From assembly GCF_024437745.1 (NCBI RefSeq), contig NZ_JANFNY010000046.1, positions 1 through 40,957 on the forward strand: DNA of 40,957 nt. The letters run 5' to 3'. The DNA is from Roseomonas sp. GC11. GTDB lineage: Bacteria > Pseudomonadota > Alphaproteobacteria > Acetobacterales > Acetobacteraceae. The position numbers were made by a program, and so were the translations under genes. Positions 8,341-15,591 of the stretch are shown piece by piece. The notes beneath the pieces were generated by a model, which saw only the letters and a program-made list of their open reading frames with translations, was not told the origin of the DNA and did not search any database. Each line of letters opens with the position of its first letter. The first letter of the stretch is position 1.

Positions 8341-8949
8341 GTGACCGAGTCGGCGATGCCCAAGGCCTGTGGTGTGCGTGATCCGCGCCCGGCGGCGCGG
8401 CGTGTGCTGGAGGCGGCGAAGGAGCTTTTCTACCGGCAGGGCATCCGCGCCACGGGGGTGGAAGAAGTCTGCCGCGTCGCCGGCACGACGAAGATGAGCC
8501 TCTACCGGGCCTTCCCCTCGAAGGATGCGCTGGTGGAGGCCATCCTGCGCGAGGATTGCGCGGCGGAGGAGGATTGGTACGGCCCCGTGCTGCGCGCCGA
8601 GATGCCGGTGCGCGAGCGGCCGCTGGCCTTCCTGCACGCCGCGGCGGCGGCGCTGCGCAGCCCGGGTTTCCGCGGCTGCCCGATGGGCCTCGCCATCGTC
8701 GAATTCCCCGACCCCGAGCACCCGGCCCGCAAGGTGGCCGATGCGCGCAAGCAGGAGGTGCGGGCGATGCTGCGCGACCTCTGCGCCGCGGCGGGGGCGG
8801 CGGATGCGGCGGGGCTGGGCGATGGCATGCTGGTGCTGATGGAGGGCGCCTTCGCCGCCGTGCCCTATCTGGGGGGCGAGGCGGCGGCCTGCGCGCTGGA
8901 GCGGGCCGGCGCGGCCCTGCTGGCGGCGGGCCTGCCGGCGGAGGGCTGA
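8341..8949 (+). CDS. TetR/AcrR-family regulator, likely repressor of the efflux operon
   Basis: A 202-residue TetR protein. The N-terminal helix-turn-helix domain spans about residues 15-65 (RVLEAAKELFYRQGIRATGV, then VCRVAGTTKMSLYRAFPSKD), followed by an all-helical ligand-binding domain. I chose the GTG at 8341 because AAGGAGG lies 5 bases upstream. An in-frame ATG at 8278 would add 21 residues and start 11 bp from the operator, and remains possible. It is divergent from the adaptor-pump operon across the palindromic operator, so it most likely represses that operon and itself, with release by a pump substrate (inference). Confidence 0.92.
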   Translation: MTESAMPKACGVRDPRPAARRVLEAAKELFYRQGIRATGVEEVCRVAGTTKMSLYRAFPSKDALVEAILREDCAAEEDWYGPVLRAEMPVRERPLAFLHAAAAALRSPGFRGCPMGLAIVEFPDPEHPARKVADARKQEVRAMLRDLCAAAGAADAAGLGDGMLVLMEGAFAAVPYLGGEAAACALERAGAALLAAGLPAEG

Positions 8950-9003
8950 TCGCCCCGCGCTGGAGACTGGCCAGCTTCGCGGCAGCCTGCTACCCCAAAG
9001 CCC

Positions 9004-10017
9004 ATGCAGGACAATCCGGCGCGTGCCACCATTGCCAGCCTGGCCCGTGAGGCGGGGGTCGCGGCCTCCACCGTCTCCCGCGCCCTGAAGGGGGATCCGC
9101 GCATCTCCCCCGCCATGCGCGACCGCATCACCGCCCTGGCCCAGGCGGCGGGCTATACGCCCAATGCCCTGGCCCGCACCCTGGTGGGCGGGCGCAGCCA
9201 GTTGATCGGCCTCGTCCTTGGCCCCATCGAGAACCCCATCTATGCCGAGATGATGCAGGCCGTGGTGGCGGAGGCGGCACGGCGCGAACTGCGCGTGCTG
9301 CTGCTGCATGTCGGCCGCGGCCCGATCGAGGACAGCACCGCCGCCGCCCTGTTGCAGTACAAGATGGATGGCTGCCTGATCACCTCGGCGGAACTTTCCT
9401 CCCGCGCGGCCTCGGTCTGCGCCGCCAATGGCGTGCCGGTCGTCATGGTCAACCGCGTGCCGCGCCTGCACGCCAGCGCCGTGGCCTGCGACAACCGCGC
9501 GGGCTGCGAGGAACTGGCGGCGCATCTGCTGGAGGGCGGGCACCGGCGCTTCGCCATCGTCACCGGCAACCCGGACAGCTCGAACAACCAGGACCGGGCG
9601 GAGGGCTTCGCGCGTTGCCTCCGCGCCGCCGGCCTGCCGGAGCCGCTGCTGGTGCCGGGCGGGGCCAGCCACGCGGCGGGCTATGCCGCCGGGTCCCGCC
9701 TGGCGGCCCTGCCGCCGGACACGCGGCCCGATGCCGTCTTCGCCGTGTCCGACATCCTGGCCATGGGAGTGATCGACGCGCTGCGCGCGGCCGGGCTGCG
9801 CGTGCCGGAGGATGTGTCCGTGGCGGGCTTCGACGGCATCGCCATCGCCGCCGGCCCGCCCTACCGGCTGACAACCGTGGCCCAGCCCCTGGCCCCCATG
9901 GTGGCGCGCGGGCTCGACCTGCTGGTGGCCGATATCAGCGGCGCCCGCGTGCCCGATGATGTCATCTCGCTGCGGGGGACGCTGATGCTGCGGGGATCGA
10001 CAAGAAATTTCATATAA
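9004..10017 (+). CDS. LacI-family transcriptional regulator
   Basis: A 337-residue LacI/GalR regulator. The N-terminal helix-turn-helix and hinge (ATIASLAREAGVAASTVSRA, then NALARTLVGG) are followed by a periplasmic-binding-like effector domain from about residue 64 (LIGLVLGPIENPIYAEMM). It starts 54 bp after the TetR stop and has no strong ribosome site visible. The next genes are a maleate-isomerase-like protein and a Bug protein, so it probably controls carboxylate uptake and use nearby rather than a sugar operon (inference). A hairpin-ended repeat begins 4 bases after its stop codon. Confidence 0.92.
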   Translation: MQDNPARATIASLAREAGVAASTVSRALKGDPRISPAMRDRITALAQAAGYTPNALARTLVGGRSQLIGLVLGPIENPIYAEMMQAVVAEAARRELRVLLLHVGRGPIEDSTAAALLQYKMDGCLITSAELSSRAASVCAANGVPVVMVNRVPRLHASAVACDNRAGCEELAAHLLEGGHRRFAIVTGNPDSSNNQDRAEGFARCLRAAGLPEPLLVPGGASHAAGYAAGSRLAALPPDTRPDAVFAVSDILAMGVIDALRAAGLRVPEDVSVAGFDGIAIAAGPPYRLTTVAQPLAPMVARGLDLLVADISGARVPDDVISLRGTLMLRGSTRNFI

Positions 10018-10020
10018 AAT

Positions 10021-10138
10021 GTTCTTTTTCTGAAGAAAAAGAACCAAAAAGACTTTTTCAGTTTGGCGTTCCACATCAGGCCAGACGTGGGACGCTAACG
10101 GATAAAAGTTTTTTGGTTCTTTTTTTCAAAAAAAGAAC
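10021..10138. repeat. Dyad-symmetric repeat element with hairpin ends, copy 1
   Basis: The left end is a 10-bp stem-loop (10021-10044, GTTCTTTTTC around TGAA) and the right end is GTTC, seven T, C, seven A, GAAC (10116-10138). The two ends, each extended by CAAAAAGACTTT or its complement, are inverted copies of each other. The element is symmetric around a central GGCC at 10079-10082 within a GCGTTCCAC/GTGGGACGC stem. It lies between the convergent LacI and isomerase-like genes. The same architecture with a different central stem occurs at 15463-15583. It could terminate transcription in both directions. Confidence 0.85.
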
Positions 10139-10151
10139 GCTTCTTCCTGCC

Positions 10152-10898
10152 TTAAAACTCTTCGAGAAGCCGCCCGAAGCCCTGGATCTTGTCCTGGATG
10201 CCATTGGCGCGCAGGGCATGCCACCAGGTGGCGGTGTTGATGGCGATCACCGGCTTGCCCAGCCAGAGTTCCGCCGCCGCCGCCAGCCGCACCATGGACA
10301 GGTTGGTGCCCACCTGCACCAGCGCGTCCACATCCTCCCCATCGAGTTCACGCAGCACAGTGCGGAGGCGCTCCGGCCCGACCTCGGCGATGGCGGTCCA
10401 GGAGGGACAGCGCAGGGGCGTGTCGCGCACCACGGTGAAGCCTTCCTCCTCGAAGTAGCGGCGCACCTCGGCATTGGCGACGGGGTAGTAGGGGGAGAGG
10501 AAGGCGATGCGCCGCACCCCGCCATAGGCGCGCAGCGCCGCCGTGGTGGCCAGGCTGCCGCAGCTGATGCCAACGCCCGAGGCCGTCTCGATCTTCTCGC
10601 GGAAGGCCTCGGCCCCCGCCTTGCCGCCGAAGAAGGTCACGGCGGACATGCCCATCACCAGGTAATGCGGCTCGCAGGTCATGACGCTGGCCACGGCGTC
10701 CAGCACCCCCTCGGCGATCTTCTGCGTGCCGGCCTTGAAGGTCTCGTCGCTGATGGCCTTGGCGTTGGGGGTGAAGATCCGGCTGTAATGGGCGGTGACG
10801 CCGGGGACGCGCATATCGTCAAAGTCCGGCTGCACCACGGTGTTGGTGGAAGGGCCGAGGACGCCGAACTTGCGGCGGTAGCCGAGCACATCGGTCAT
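10152..10898 (-). CDS. Arylmalonate decarboxylase / maleate isomerase-like protein of the Asp/Glu racemase superfamily
   Basis: A 248-residue protein with the family opening FGVLGPSTNTVVQPD, close to the VPSSNT motif of maleate cis-trans isomerases and arylmalonate decarboxylases. Those enzymes use cysteines near residues 74-76 and 188-194. Here the corresponding segments read VMGMS (G83) and VQVGTNLS (G197), 114 residues apart, the spacing seen in arylmalonate decarboxylase. Both catalytic positions therefore appear to be glycine, and the reaction is uncertain. The ATG at 10898 was chosen because the conserved domain begins there. It is divergent from a Bug protein gene, which suggests a role in metabolism of a dicarboxylate-type substrate. 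Confidence 0.82.
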   Translation of the reverse strand: MTDVLGYRRKFGVLGPSTNTVVQPDFDDMRVPGVTAHYSRIFTPNAKAISDETFKAGTQKIAEGVLDAVASVMTCEPHYLVMGMSAVTFFGGKAGAEAFREKIETASGVGISCGSLATTAALRAYGGVRRIAFLSPYYPVANAEVRRYFEEEGFTVVRDTPLRCPSWTAIAEVGPERLRTVLRELDGEDVDALVQVGTNLSMVRLAAAAELWLGKPVIAINTATWWHALRANGIQDKIQGFGRLLEEF

Positions 10899-11005
10899 GG
10901 GCGGAAGGATCCTTCGGGCGGAGTGAAAAGGGGCGTGCCAGGAGTGGCGCGGTTCATGCATGGTTGCGCATAGGTTTGCACAGCCTGCTTCAGGAGTTCC
11001 CGGGC

Positions 11006-12007
11006 ATGACGATCTCCTTTCCTTCCTCTGTGATGCGGCGGCGTGGCGTGCTGGCGGCGGCCGGCGCCGTGGCGGGGGCCGCCCTGGCCGGGCGCGCGGC
11101 GCGGGCCGAGGCCTGGCCGTCGCGGCCCATCCGCTTCGTGGTGCCCGGCCCGGCCGGCGGGGCGGGGGATGTGCTCTCCCGCCTGCTGGGGGAGGCGCTG
11201 TCGCGTCGCCTGGGGCAGCAGGTGATCGTGGAGAACCGCCCCGGCGCGGGGACGAATATCGGCATGGCCGCGGTGGCCCGCAGCGCGCCGGATGGCTACA
11301 CGCTGGGGCTGGGCTCCATCGCCTCCAACGCCGTCAACCGCTGGCTCTACCCCAGCCTGCCCTTCGTGCCGGAGAAGGACTTCCTGCCGGTCTCGCTGAT
11401 GGCGCTGGTGCCGAACCTGATGGTGGTCTCGCCCAGCCTGCCGGTGCAGGACGTGGCCAGCTTCATCGCCTATGCCCGCAAGCACGCGCGGGAGGTGAAT
11501 TACGGTTCCGTCGGCGCCGGCTCCTCGCAGCATCTGGCGGGGGCGCAGTTCGCCCTGGTGACGGGGCTGGACATGCAGCACGTGCCCTATTCCTCCTCCG
11601 GCCAGCTCAACACGGACATGATGGAAGGCCGCGTGCAGGTGCTGTTCCAATCCGTCTCGGCGGTGGCAGAGATGGCGCGGGCCGGGAAGATGCGCGCCCT
11701 GGCGGTGACGGGCACGGAGCGGCTGGACAGCTTCCCCGAGGTGCCGACGCTGAAGGAGCAGGGCATCGACATCACCTCCACCGGCTGGTTCGGCGTGGTG
11801 ACGCCGGCCGGCGTGCCGGCGGAGATCATCGCCCGGCTGAACCAGGAGGTGGTGGCCAGCCTGCAGGAGCCCGGGCTGCGCGCGCGCTACCTGGAACTGG
11901 GGGCCATTCCCCGGCCCGGCAGCGCCGAGGCCTTCGGCGCCTTCATGGCCGCCGAGACGGAACGCTGGCGCGATGTGGTGAAGGCCACCGGGGCGCAGGC
12001 CGGGTAA
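11006..12007 (+). CDS. Bug/TctC family substrate-binding protein
   Basis: A 333-residue periplasmic binding protein with a signal peptide (MRRRGVLAAAGAVAGAALAG, cleaved near ARAEAWPSRP) and the Bug hallmarks PIRFVVPGPAGGAGDVLSRL and LGQQVIVENRPGAGTNIGMA. The ATG at 11006 has AGGAG about 9 bases upstream. It is the second orphan binding protein in the window, again with no TctAB membrane subunits nearby. It is divergent from the isomerase-like gene with a 107-bp gap between their starts, and both may answer to the LacI protein. A hairpin-rich repeat lies immediately downstream. The ligand is unknown. Confidence 0.92.
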   Translation: MTISFPSSVMRRRGVLAAAGAVAGAALAGRAARAEAWPSRPIRFVVPGPAGGAGDVLSRLLGEALSRRLGQQVIVENRPGAGTNIGMAAVARSAPDGYTLGLGSIASNAVNRWLYPSLPFVPEKDFLPVSLMALVPNLMVVSPSLPVQDVASFIAYARKHAREVNYGSVGAGSSQHLAGAQFALVTGLDMQHVPYSSSGQLNTDMMEGRVQVLFQSVSAVAEMARAGKMRALAVTGTERLDSFPEVPTLKEQGIDITSTGWFGVVTPAGVPAEIIARLNQEVVASLQEPGLRARYLELGAIPRPGSAEAFGAFMAAETERWRDVVKATGAQAG

Positions 12008-12015
12008 AGGCCGGG

Positions 12016-12196
12016 CAGGGGGCTCCGCCCCCTGAACCCCCGCCGGGGTGGCACGGCCACCCCGGACCCCGCGATCCGTTGGCGCCAAACGGATGGCGGG
12101 GTCCGGGGGGACCCTGTCCCCCCGGCGGAGGGGTCTGGGGAGGCGGAGCCTCCCCAGGGAACAATCTTTTCGTCTGGGGAGGCGGGGCTTCCCCAG
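12016..12196. repeat. GC-hairpin mosaic between convergent genes
   Basis: The gap is a chain of palindromes: 12016-12034 (CAGGGGGC, TCC loop), 12043-12065 (CCGGGGTGGC, 10 bp), 12061-12107 (20-bp stem with one mismatch), 12105-12123, 12135-12157 and 12174-12196 (both CTGGGGAGGC stems). Positions 12016-12064 recur almost unchanged at 39135-39182. Positions 12098-12157 resemble 30756-30818. The chain lies between the convergent Bug and monooxygenase genes and may stop transcription from both sides. Confidence 0.85.
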
Positions 12197-12210
12197 GCCC
12201 TCCCTTCTCA

Positions 12211-13407
12211 TCAGGCGACGCTGTCCAGCTCGCGCAGCGAGGCGATCATGGAGCTTCGCATCAGATAGGCCTTGTGCCGGGCCGGGTCTTCCGCCGTGGC
12301 GCGGAGGTCGTCGAGGGCGGCGCGGCGCACTTCCGGGTCGCGCTGGTTGAGGGTGGCGCGGTTGCGCAGCGTCTGGGCCTGGACGACCTCCAGCGCCACC
12401 TTGCGGCGCTGCCGCTCATAGCGGCCGAACAGCGCCGGGTCCGCGCCGCGCCAGACGGCGATGAGCTTCTCCGCCAGGTTGAAGGCGTCATGCACGCCGC
12501 CATTCATGCCCATGCCGCCCAGCGGGTTGTTGAGATGGGCGGCATCGCCCGCCAGCAGGATGCGGCCGGAGACGTAGCGGTCCGCCACGCGCTCATGCAC
12601 GCGGTAGGCGGTGCGGTGGCGGATCTCGTAGCCGCCGGCGCGCGGCCAGACCTCCTGCATGCGCGCCTGGATGCGCGCCTCGGAGAGCATCACGTCTTCC
12701 GGCTCATCCTGCGGGGTGGGCAGCAGCAGGCGCCACAGGCTGGCGGTGCGCAGCAGCACGAACCATTCCTGCGGGTCCGAGATATAGGCGATGCTGGTGA
12801 GGTCCGGCATCACCTCGTGATAGGCGAAGGTGGTGGAGAGGGTGAGGAACAGCTCCGGGATGGTCTGCCCCTCCATCACCGCCCCGGCGGCCTTGCGCAC
12901 CGCGCTGTGCGCGCCATCGGCGCCGATCAGGTAGCGGCCTTCCAGCACCTCTTCCCCGCCCCCGGCCAGGGTGAGGGTCAGGCGCACGCCATCGGCGTCC
13001 TGCTCCGCCGCGGTGGCGCGGGCGCCGTAGAGCAGGGTGACGTCCGGGTGCTGCTCCAGCCGGTCGCGCAGCATGCGGGCCAGGCGCCACTGTTCGCATT
13101 GCAGGCGGAAGGGGTGGGCCGTCTCGTCCTTCAGCAGGGAGAGGTCGAAGGTGGCGACGGGGCCGGTGGCGCGGTCGCGGAACTGCCATTGCGGGCAGAT
13201 CAGCCCCTGTTCCACCAGCGGCGCGGCGAGGCCGAGGCGGTCGAGCATGTCGAGCGTCGGCGGATGGAAGGTGGAGGCGCGCAGGTCGGTGGGAAGCTCG
13301 CGCTCCGCCTCGACGAGGGTGACGGGGATGCCGGCCTCGGCCAGCAGTGTGGCGGCCACCAGCCCGACCGGGCCGGCGCCGGCGATGAGGACGCGCTCGC
13401 GGCTCAT
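12211..13407 (-). CDS. FAD-dependent aromatic-type monooxygenase (PHBH/UbiH family)
   Basis: A 398-residue class A flavoprotein monooxygenase. The FAD dinucleotide fold is at the N-terminus (VLIAGAGPVGLVAATLLAEA), the NAD(P)H/FAD linking motif is LIGADGAHSAVRK, and the second FAD motif is ILLAGDAAHLNNPLGGMGMN. The length fits single-component hydroxylases acting on aromatic or polyketide-like compounds. The ATG at 13407 begins the Rossmann strand, and no strong ribosome site is seen. It is downstream of a GntR gene but separated from it by a strong terminator, so it probably has its own promoter in the 218-bp gap, where a GntR-type palindrome lies about 90 bp upstream. The substrate is unknown. 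Confidence 0.9.
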   Translation of the reverse strand: MSRERVLIAGAGPVGLVAATLLAEAGIPVTLVEAERELPTDLRASTFHPPTLDMLDRLGLAAPLVEQGLICPQWQFRDRATGPVATFDLSLLKDETAHPFRLQCEQWRLARMLRDRLEQHPDVTLLYGARATAAEQDADGVRLTLTLAGGGEEVLEGRYLIGADGAHSAVRKAAGAVMEGQTIPELFLTLSTTFAYHEVMPDLTSIAYISDPQEWFVLLRTASLWRLLLPTPQDEPEDVMLSEARIQARMQEVWPRAGGYEIRHRTAYRVHERVADRYVSGRILLAGDAAHLNNPLGGMGMNGGVHDAFNLAEKLIAVWRGADPALFGRYERQRRKVALEVVQAQTLRNRATLNQRDPEVRRAALDDLRATAEDPARHKAYLMRSSMIASLRELDSVA

Positions 13408-13496
13408 GCGGGGCGGGCCGCGGCGGTGGCGGGGAGGGGGCGGGGCATGGGCACCTCGGCGGTGAGGGGAGGGCTCCGGCGAACCGGCGTGCCGCC

Positions 13497-13508
13497 ATTG
13501 TGCACAAT
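13497..13508. promoter_or_regulatory. Candidate GntR-type operator upstream of the monooxygenase
   Basis: ATTGTGCACAAT is a perfect 12-bp palindrome about 90 bp upstream of the monooxygenase start. FadR-subfamily GntR proteins favour short TTGT-N-ACAA-like palindromes, and a GntR gene lies next door. The 10-bp core TTGTGCACAA recurs at 13605-13614, in the loop region of the GntR terminator. Confidence 0.5.
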
Positions 13509-13552
13509 GAAGAAGGGATGAGAATGCGGATTCGCCCATCGGGTCAGGGTGT

Positions 13553-13578
13553 GGGCAAATTCATCCGCAGATTTGCCC
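13553..13578. repeat. Stem-loop in the monooxygenase upstream region
   Basis: GGGCAAAT (13553-13560) and ATTTGCCC (13571-13578) form an 8-bp stem with a 10-nt loop, between the candidate GntR operator and the GntR terminator. Its role is not clear; it may be leader-RNA structure or a second regulatory palindrome. Confidence 0.4.
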
Positions 13579-13592
13579 AAAAAATACCCAAA

Positions 13593-13621
13593 AGCCCGCC
13601 TTTGTTGTGCACAAAGGCGGG
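13593..13621 (-). terminator. Rho-independent terminator of the GntR gene
   Basis: A perfect 12-bp GC-rich stem (GCCCGCCTTTGT with its complement) and a TGTGC loop begin 4 bases after the GntR stop. On the minus strand the stem is followed by TTTTGGGTATTTTTT. It should separate the hydrolase-GntR transcript from the monooxygenase gene. Confidence 0.85.
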
Positions 13622-13625
13622 CCCC

Positions 13626-14255
13626 TCACACCCGCCGCGGCCGGGTGGAGGCCAGATGCGCCTGCATCACCAGCCGCGCCCATTCCCCCTGCCCGGAGCG
13701 CAGCGCCGCGATCAGCTCCCGGTGCTGCTGGTTGGAATGGGCGATATCCACCGCCTGCCGCGTCAGCCCCGGCTTCAGCAGCACCAGCGGCACCTCCAGC
13801 GCCTGGCCGATCATCCCCTCCAGCCGGCGCGCCCCGGCGGCGGCGGCGATGGTCATGTGGAAGCGGTTGTTCAACGCGGAGAAGGCGCGCGGCGCCTCCG
13901 GCGCGCCGGGGTCCAGCGCCTCCATCGCCCCGGCCAGGGCCTCCAGCGCCGCCAGCCCCGCCGGGGTGATGCGCCGCGCCGCGCGGGCGGCGGCGTGGCC
14001 CTCCAGCATCAGCCGCAGGTCCCACACCTCCTCCAGATCCTCCGCGCCGATCTCGGTGACGAAGGTGCCCTGGTTGCGGATGCTCTCCACCAGCCCGTCC
14101 GCCAGCAGGCGGCGCAGCGCCTCGCGCACCGGGGTGCGGGAGAGGCCCAGCTCGGTGGCCAGGGCGGATTCGCGCAGCGGCGTGCCGGGGGGGAAGCCGC
14201 CCTCCAGGATGCGCTGGCGGATGAAGTCATAGGCGCGTTCCGCCGCGTTCGGCAT
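13626..14255 (-). CDS. GntR-family (FCD/FadR-type) transcriptional regulator
   Basis: A 209-residue regulator. The N-terminal winged helix spans about residues 8-70 (YDFIRQRILEGGFPPGTPLR, then LSRTPVREALRRLLADGLVE). It is followed by a helical FCD ligand domain with the metal-site pattern expected around ALNNRFHMTIA and NQQHRELIAAL. The ATG at 14255 begins the conserved domain. It lies 56 bp downstream of the exported hydrolase and is probably co-transcribed with it; a strong terminator follows. Its likely targets are the hydrolase operon and the adjacent monooxygenase. The effector is probably a small carboxylate (family-based inference). Confidence 0.92.
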   Translation of the reverse strand: MPNAAERAYDFIRQRILEGGFPPGTPLRESALATELGLSRTPVREALRRLLADGLVESIRNQGTFVTEIGAEDLEEVWDLRLMLEGHAAARAARRITPAGLAALEALAGAMEALDPGAPEAPRAFSALNNRFHMTIAAAAGARRLEGMIGQALEVPLVLLKPGLTRQAVDIAHSNQQHRELIAALRSGQGEWARLVMQAHLASTRPRRV

Positions 14256-14311
14256 GCGGGGCGTCTCCGGCACGAAGGGCCGCCCGGGGAAGCTCCCGGG
14301 CGGCGGGGGTG

Positions 14312-15373
14312 TCACTCGGCCGCGGCCAGGAAGCGGCGCAGATCCTCGGCGAAGAAGCCGGCATTGCCGGTGGTGCCGTGGCCCAGCGTCTTCTCGCTGG
14401 CCGGGATCAGCAGCAGCCGCGCGCGCGGGATGCGCTGCATCGCCGCCTGCATCAGCCCCGTCTCGGGCGGGTTGCGCTCGTCATCGGCGGCGTTGATGGC
14501 GAGCACGCGCGCCTTGATGCGGCCCAGCAGCGGCTCCGGGTTGTAATCGCGCGAGGCTTCCCACTGGTAGATGAAGTCATTGGCATCGCTCGGCGGTGGC
14601 GCGGCCAGCCGGGCCTCGACCAGCCGGTCCGCCGCGGCGCTGTCCGGGGCGGCGGCCTGGAGGTTCAGCGTGCCGCCATTGGTGGCGGTGCCATAGACCA
14701 CATTGGCCAGCCGCAGCGCCGGCGGCTGCTCCGTGTAGTTGCCGCCCTGGTAGGCCGGGTCGCGGCGGATCATCTCCACCTGGAGGCGGCGCATCATCCA
14801 GTTGCGGCCGGACATGGCGGTGGGCTGCGAGGCCATGGGCACCAGGGCGTCCATGAACTCCGGATAGGTCACGCCCCAGAGCCAGGCATGCATCCCGCCC
14901 ATCGAGTGCCCGAGCACGAGGCCGAGATGCCTCACCCCCAGCCCCTCGGTCAGCAGGCGGTACTGGGCCTGGACCATGTCATCGTAATTGTAGCGCGGGA
15001 AGGCGGCGCGCAGCCCGTCCGACGGCTTGGCGGAGCGCCCGGCGCCCAGCGCGTCCGGGATGATGATGTAGTAGCGGCTGGCATCCAGCGGCTGGCCCGG
15101 GTCGAAGAGGTTGCCGGCGAAGGCGGGCGTCAGCAGGCTGCGGGCCGAGCCGGCGGTGCCGTGCAGCACCAGCACCGGAATGCCATCCGGCTTGCCCAGG
15201 GTGGTGTAGCCCAGGCGCAGTTCCGGCAGGGTCTCGCCCGTGTGGAAGCGGAAGTTGCGGGCGACCCAGAGGCCTTCCTGCGGCGCCGGCATCTCGGCGG
15301 CGGCGGCAGGGGCGGCGGCCAGGGCCAGGCCGGCCAGCAGGGCCGCCCGCCGGGTGAGGGATGCGCGTGTCAT
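14312..15373 (-). CDS. Exported alpha/beta-fold hydrolase, MetX-like
   Basis: A 353-residue alpha/beta hydrolase related to homoserine acetyltransferases but with an N-terminal export signal (MTRASLTRRAALLAGLALAA, cleaved near PAAAAE), so it acts outside the cytoplasm. The oxyanion strand is VLVLHGTAGSARS. The nucleophile is S157 in LGHSMGGMH, and the acid and histidine are probably in NAADDERNP and LGHGTTGNAG. YYIIIPDALGAGRSAKPSDG is the segment typical of MetX-like proteins. Real MetX enzymes are cytoplasmic, so a methionine role is unlikely; an exported esterase or amidase is more plausible. It is the first gene of a probable operon with GntR. Confidence 0.88.
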   Translation of the reverse strand: MTRASLTRRAALLAGLALAAAPAAAAEMPAPQEGLWVARNFRFHTGETLPELRLGYTTLGKPDGIPVLVLHGTAGSARSLLTPAFAGNLFDPGQPLDASRYYIIIPDALGAGRSAKPSDGLRAAFPRYNYDDMVQAQYRLLTEGLGVRHLGLVLGHSMGGMHAWLWGVTYPEFMDALVPMASQPTAMSGRNWMMRRLQVEMIRRDPAYQGGNYTEQPPALRLANVVYGTATNGGTLNLQAAAPDSAAADRLVEARLAAPPPSDANDFIYQWEASRDYNPEPLLGRIKARVLAINAADDERNPPETGLMQAAMQRIPRARLLLIPASEKTLGHGTTGNAGFFAEDLRRFLAAAE

Positions 15374-15462
15374 GGCGTTGTCCGGTTCTGTCGGAGAAAG
15401 AAAACCGGGCGACCTTCGGCCGGGCGGTTGAGGCCGTCAACGGGGAAGGAGAAGGAGAAATT

Positions 15463-15583
15463 GCTTCTTTTTCTGAAGAAAAAGAAGCAAAAAGACTTTC
15501 TTTCATTTTGGTGTCCCGCCTCAGGCCTGAGGCGGGACACCAACTGAAAGAAGTTTTTTGGTTCTTTTTTTCTAAAAAAGAAC
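15463..15583. repeat. Dyad-symmetric repeat element with hairpin ends, copy 2
   Basis: The left-end hairpin is 15463-15488 (11-bp stem GCTTCTTTTTC, TGAA loop). The centre, 15508-15543, is a perfect 36-bp palindrome around GGCC. The right-end hairpin is 15561-15583 (GTTCTTTTTT, TCT loop). The ends are inverted copies of each other. It begins 8 bases past the htpG stop and reaches toward the hydrolase start, so it could end htpG transcription. Its architecture equals that at 10021-10138, while the central stem sequence differs. Confidence 0.87.
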
Positions 15584-15591
15584 GCCTTTTT

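Noticed and set aside
7603-10074. An 823-codon minus-strand open frame across the TetR and LacI genes
   Set aside because: Both regulators are convincing on the plus strand and the antisense product is low-complexity.
10940-10985. LacI-type operator between the divergent isomerase-like and Bug genes
   Set aside because: A TGCGCA core is present but its flanks are not symmetric, so I cannot support a LacI operator.
14312-15373. Homoserine O-acetyltransferase (metX)
   Set aside because: The fold matches, but an export signal is present and no methionine genes are nearby, so the MetX role is unlikely.
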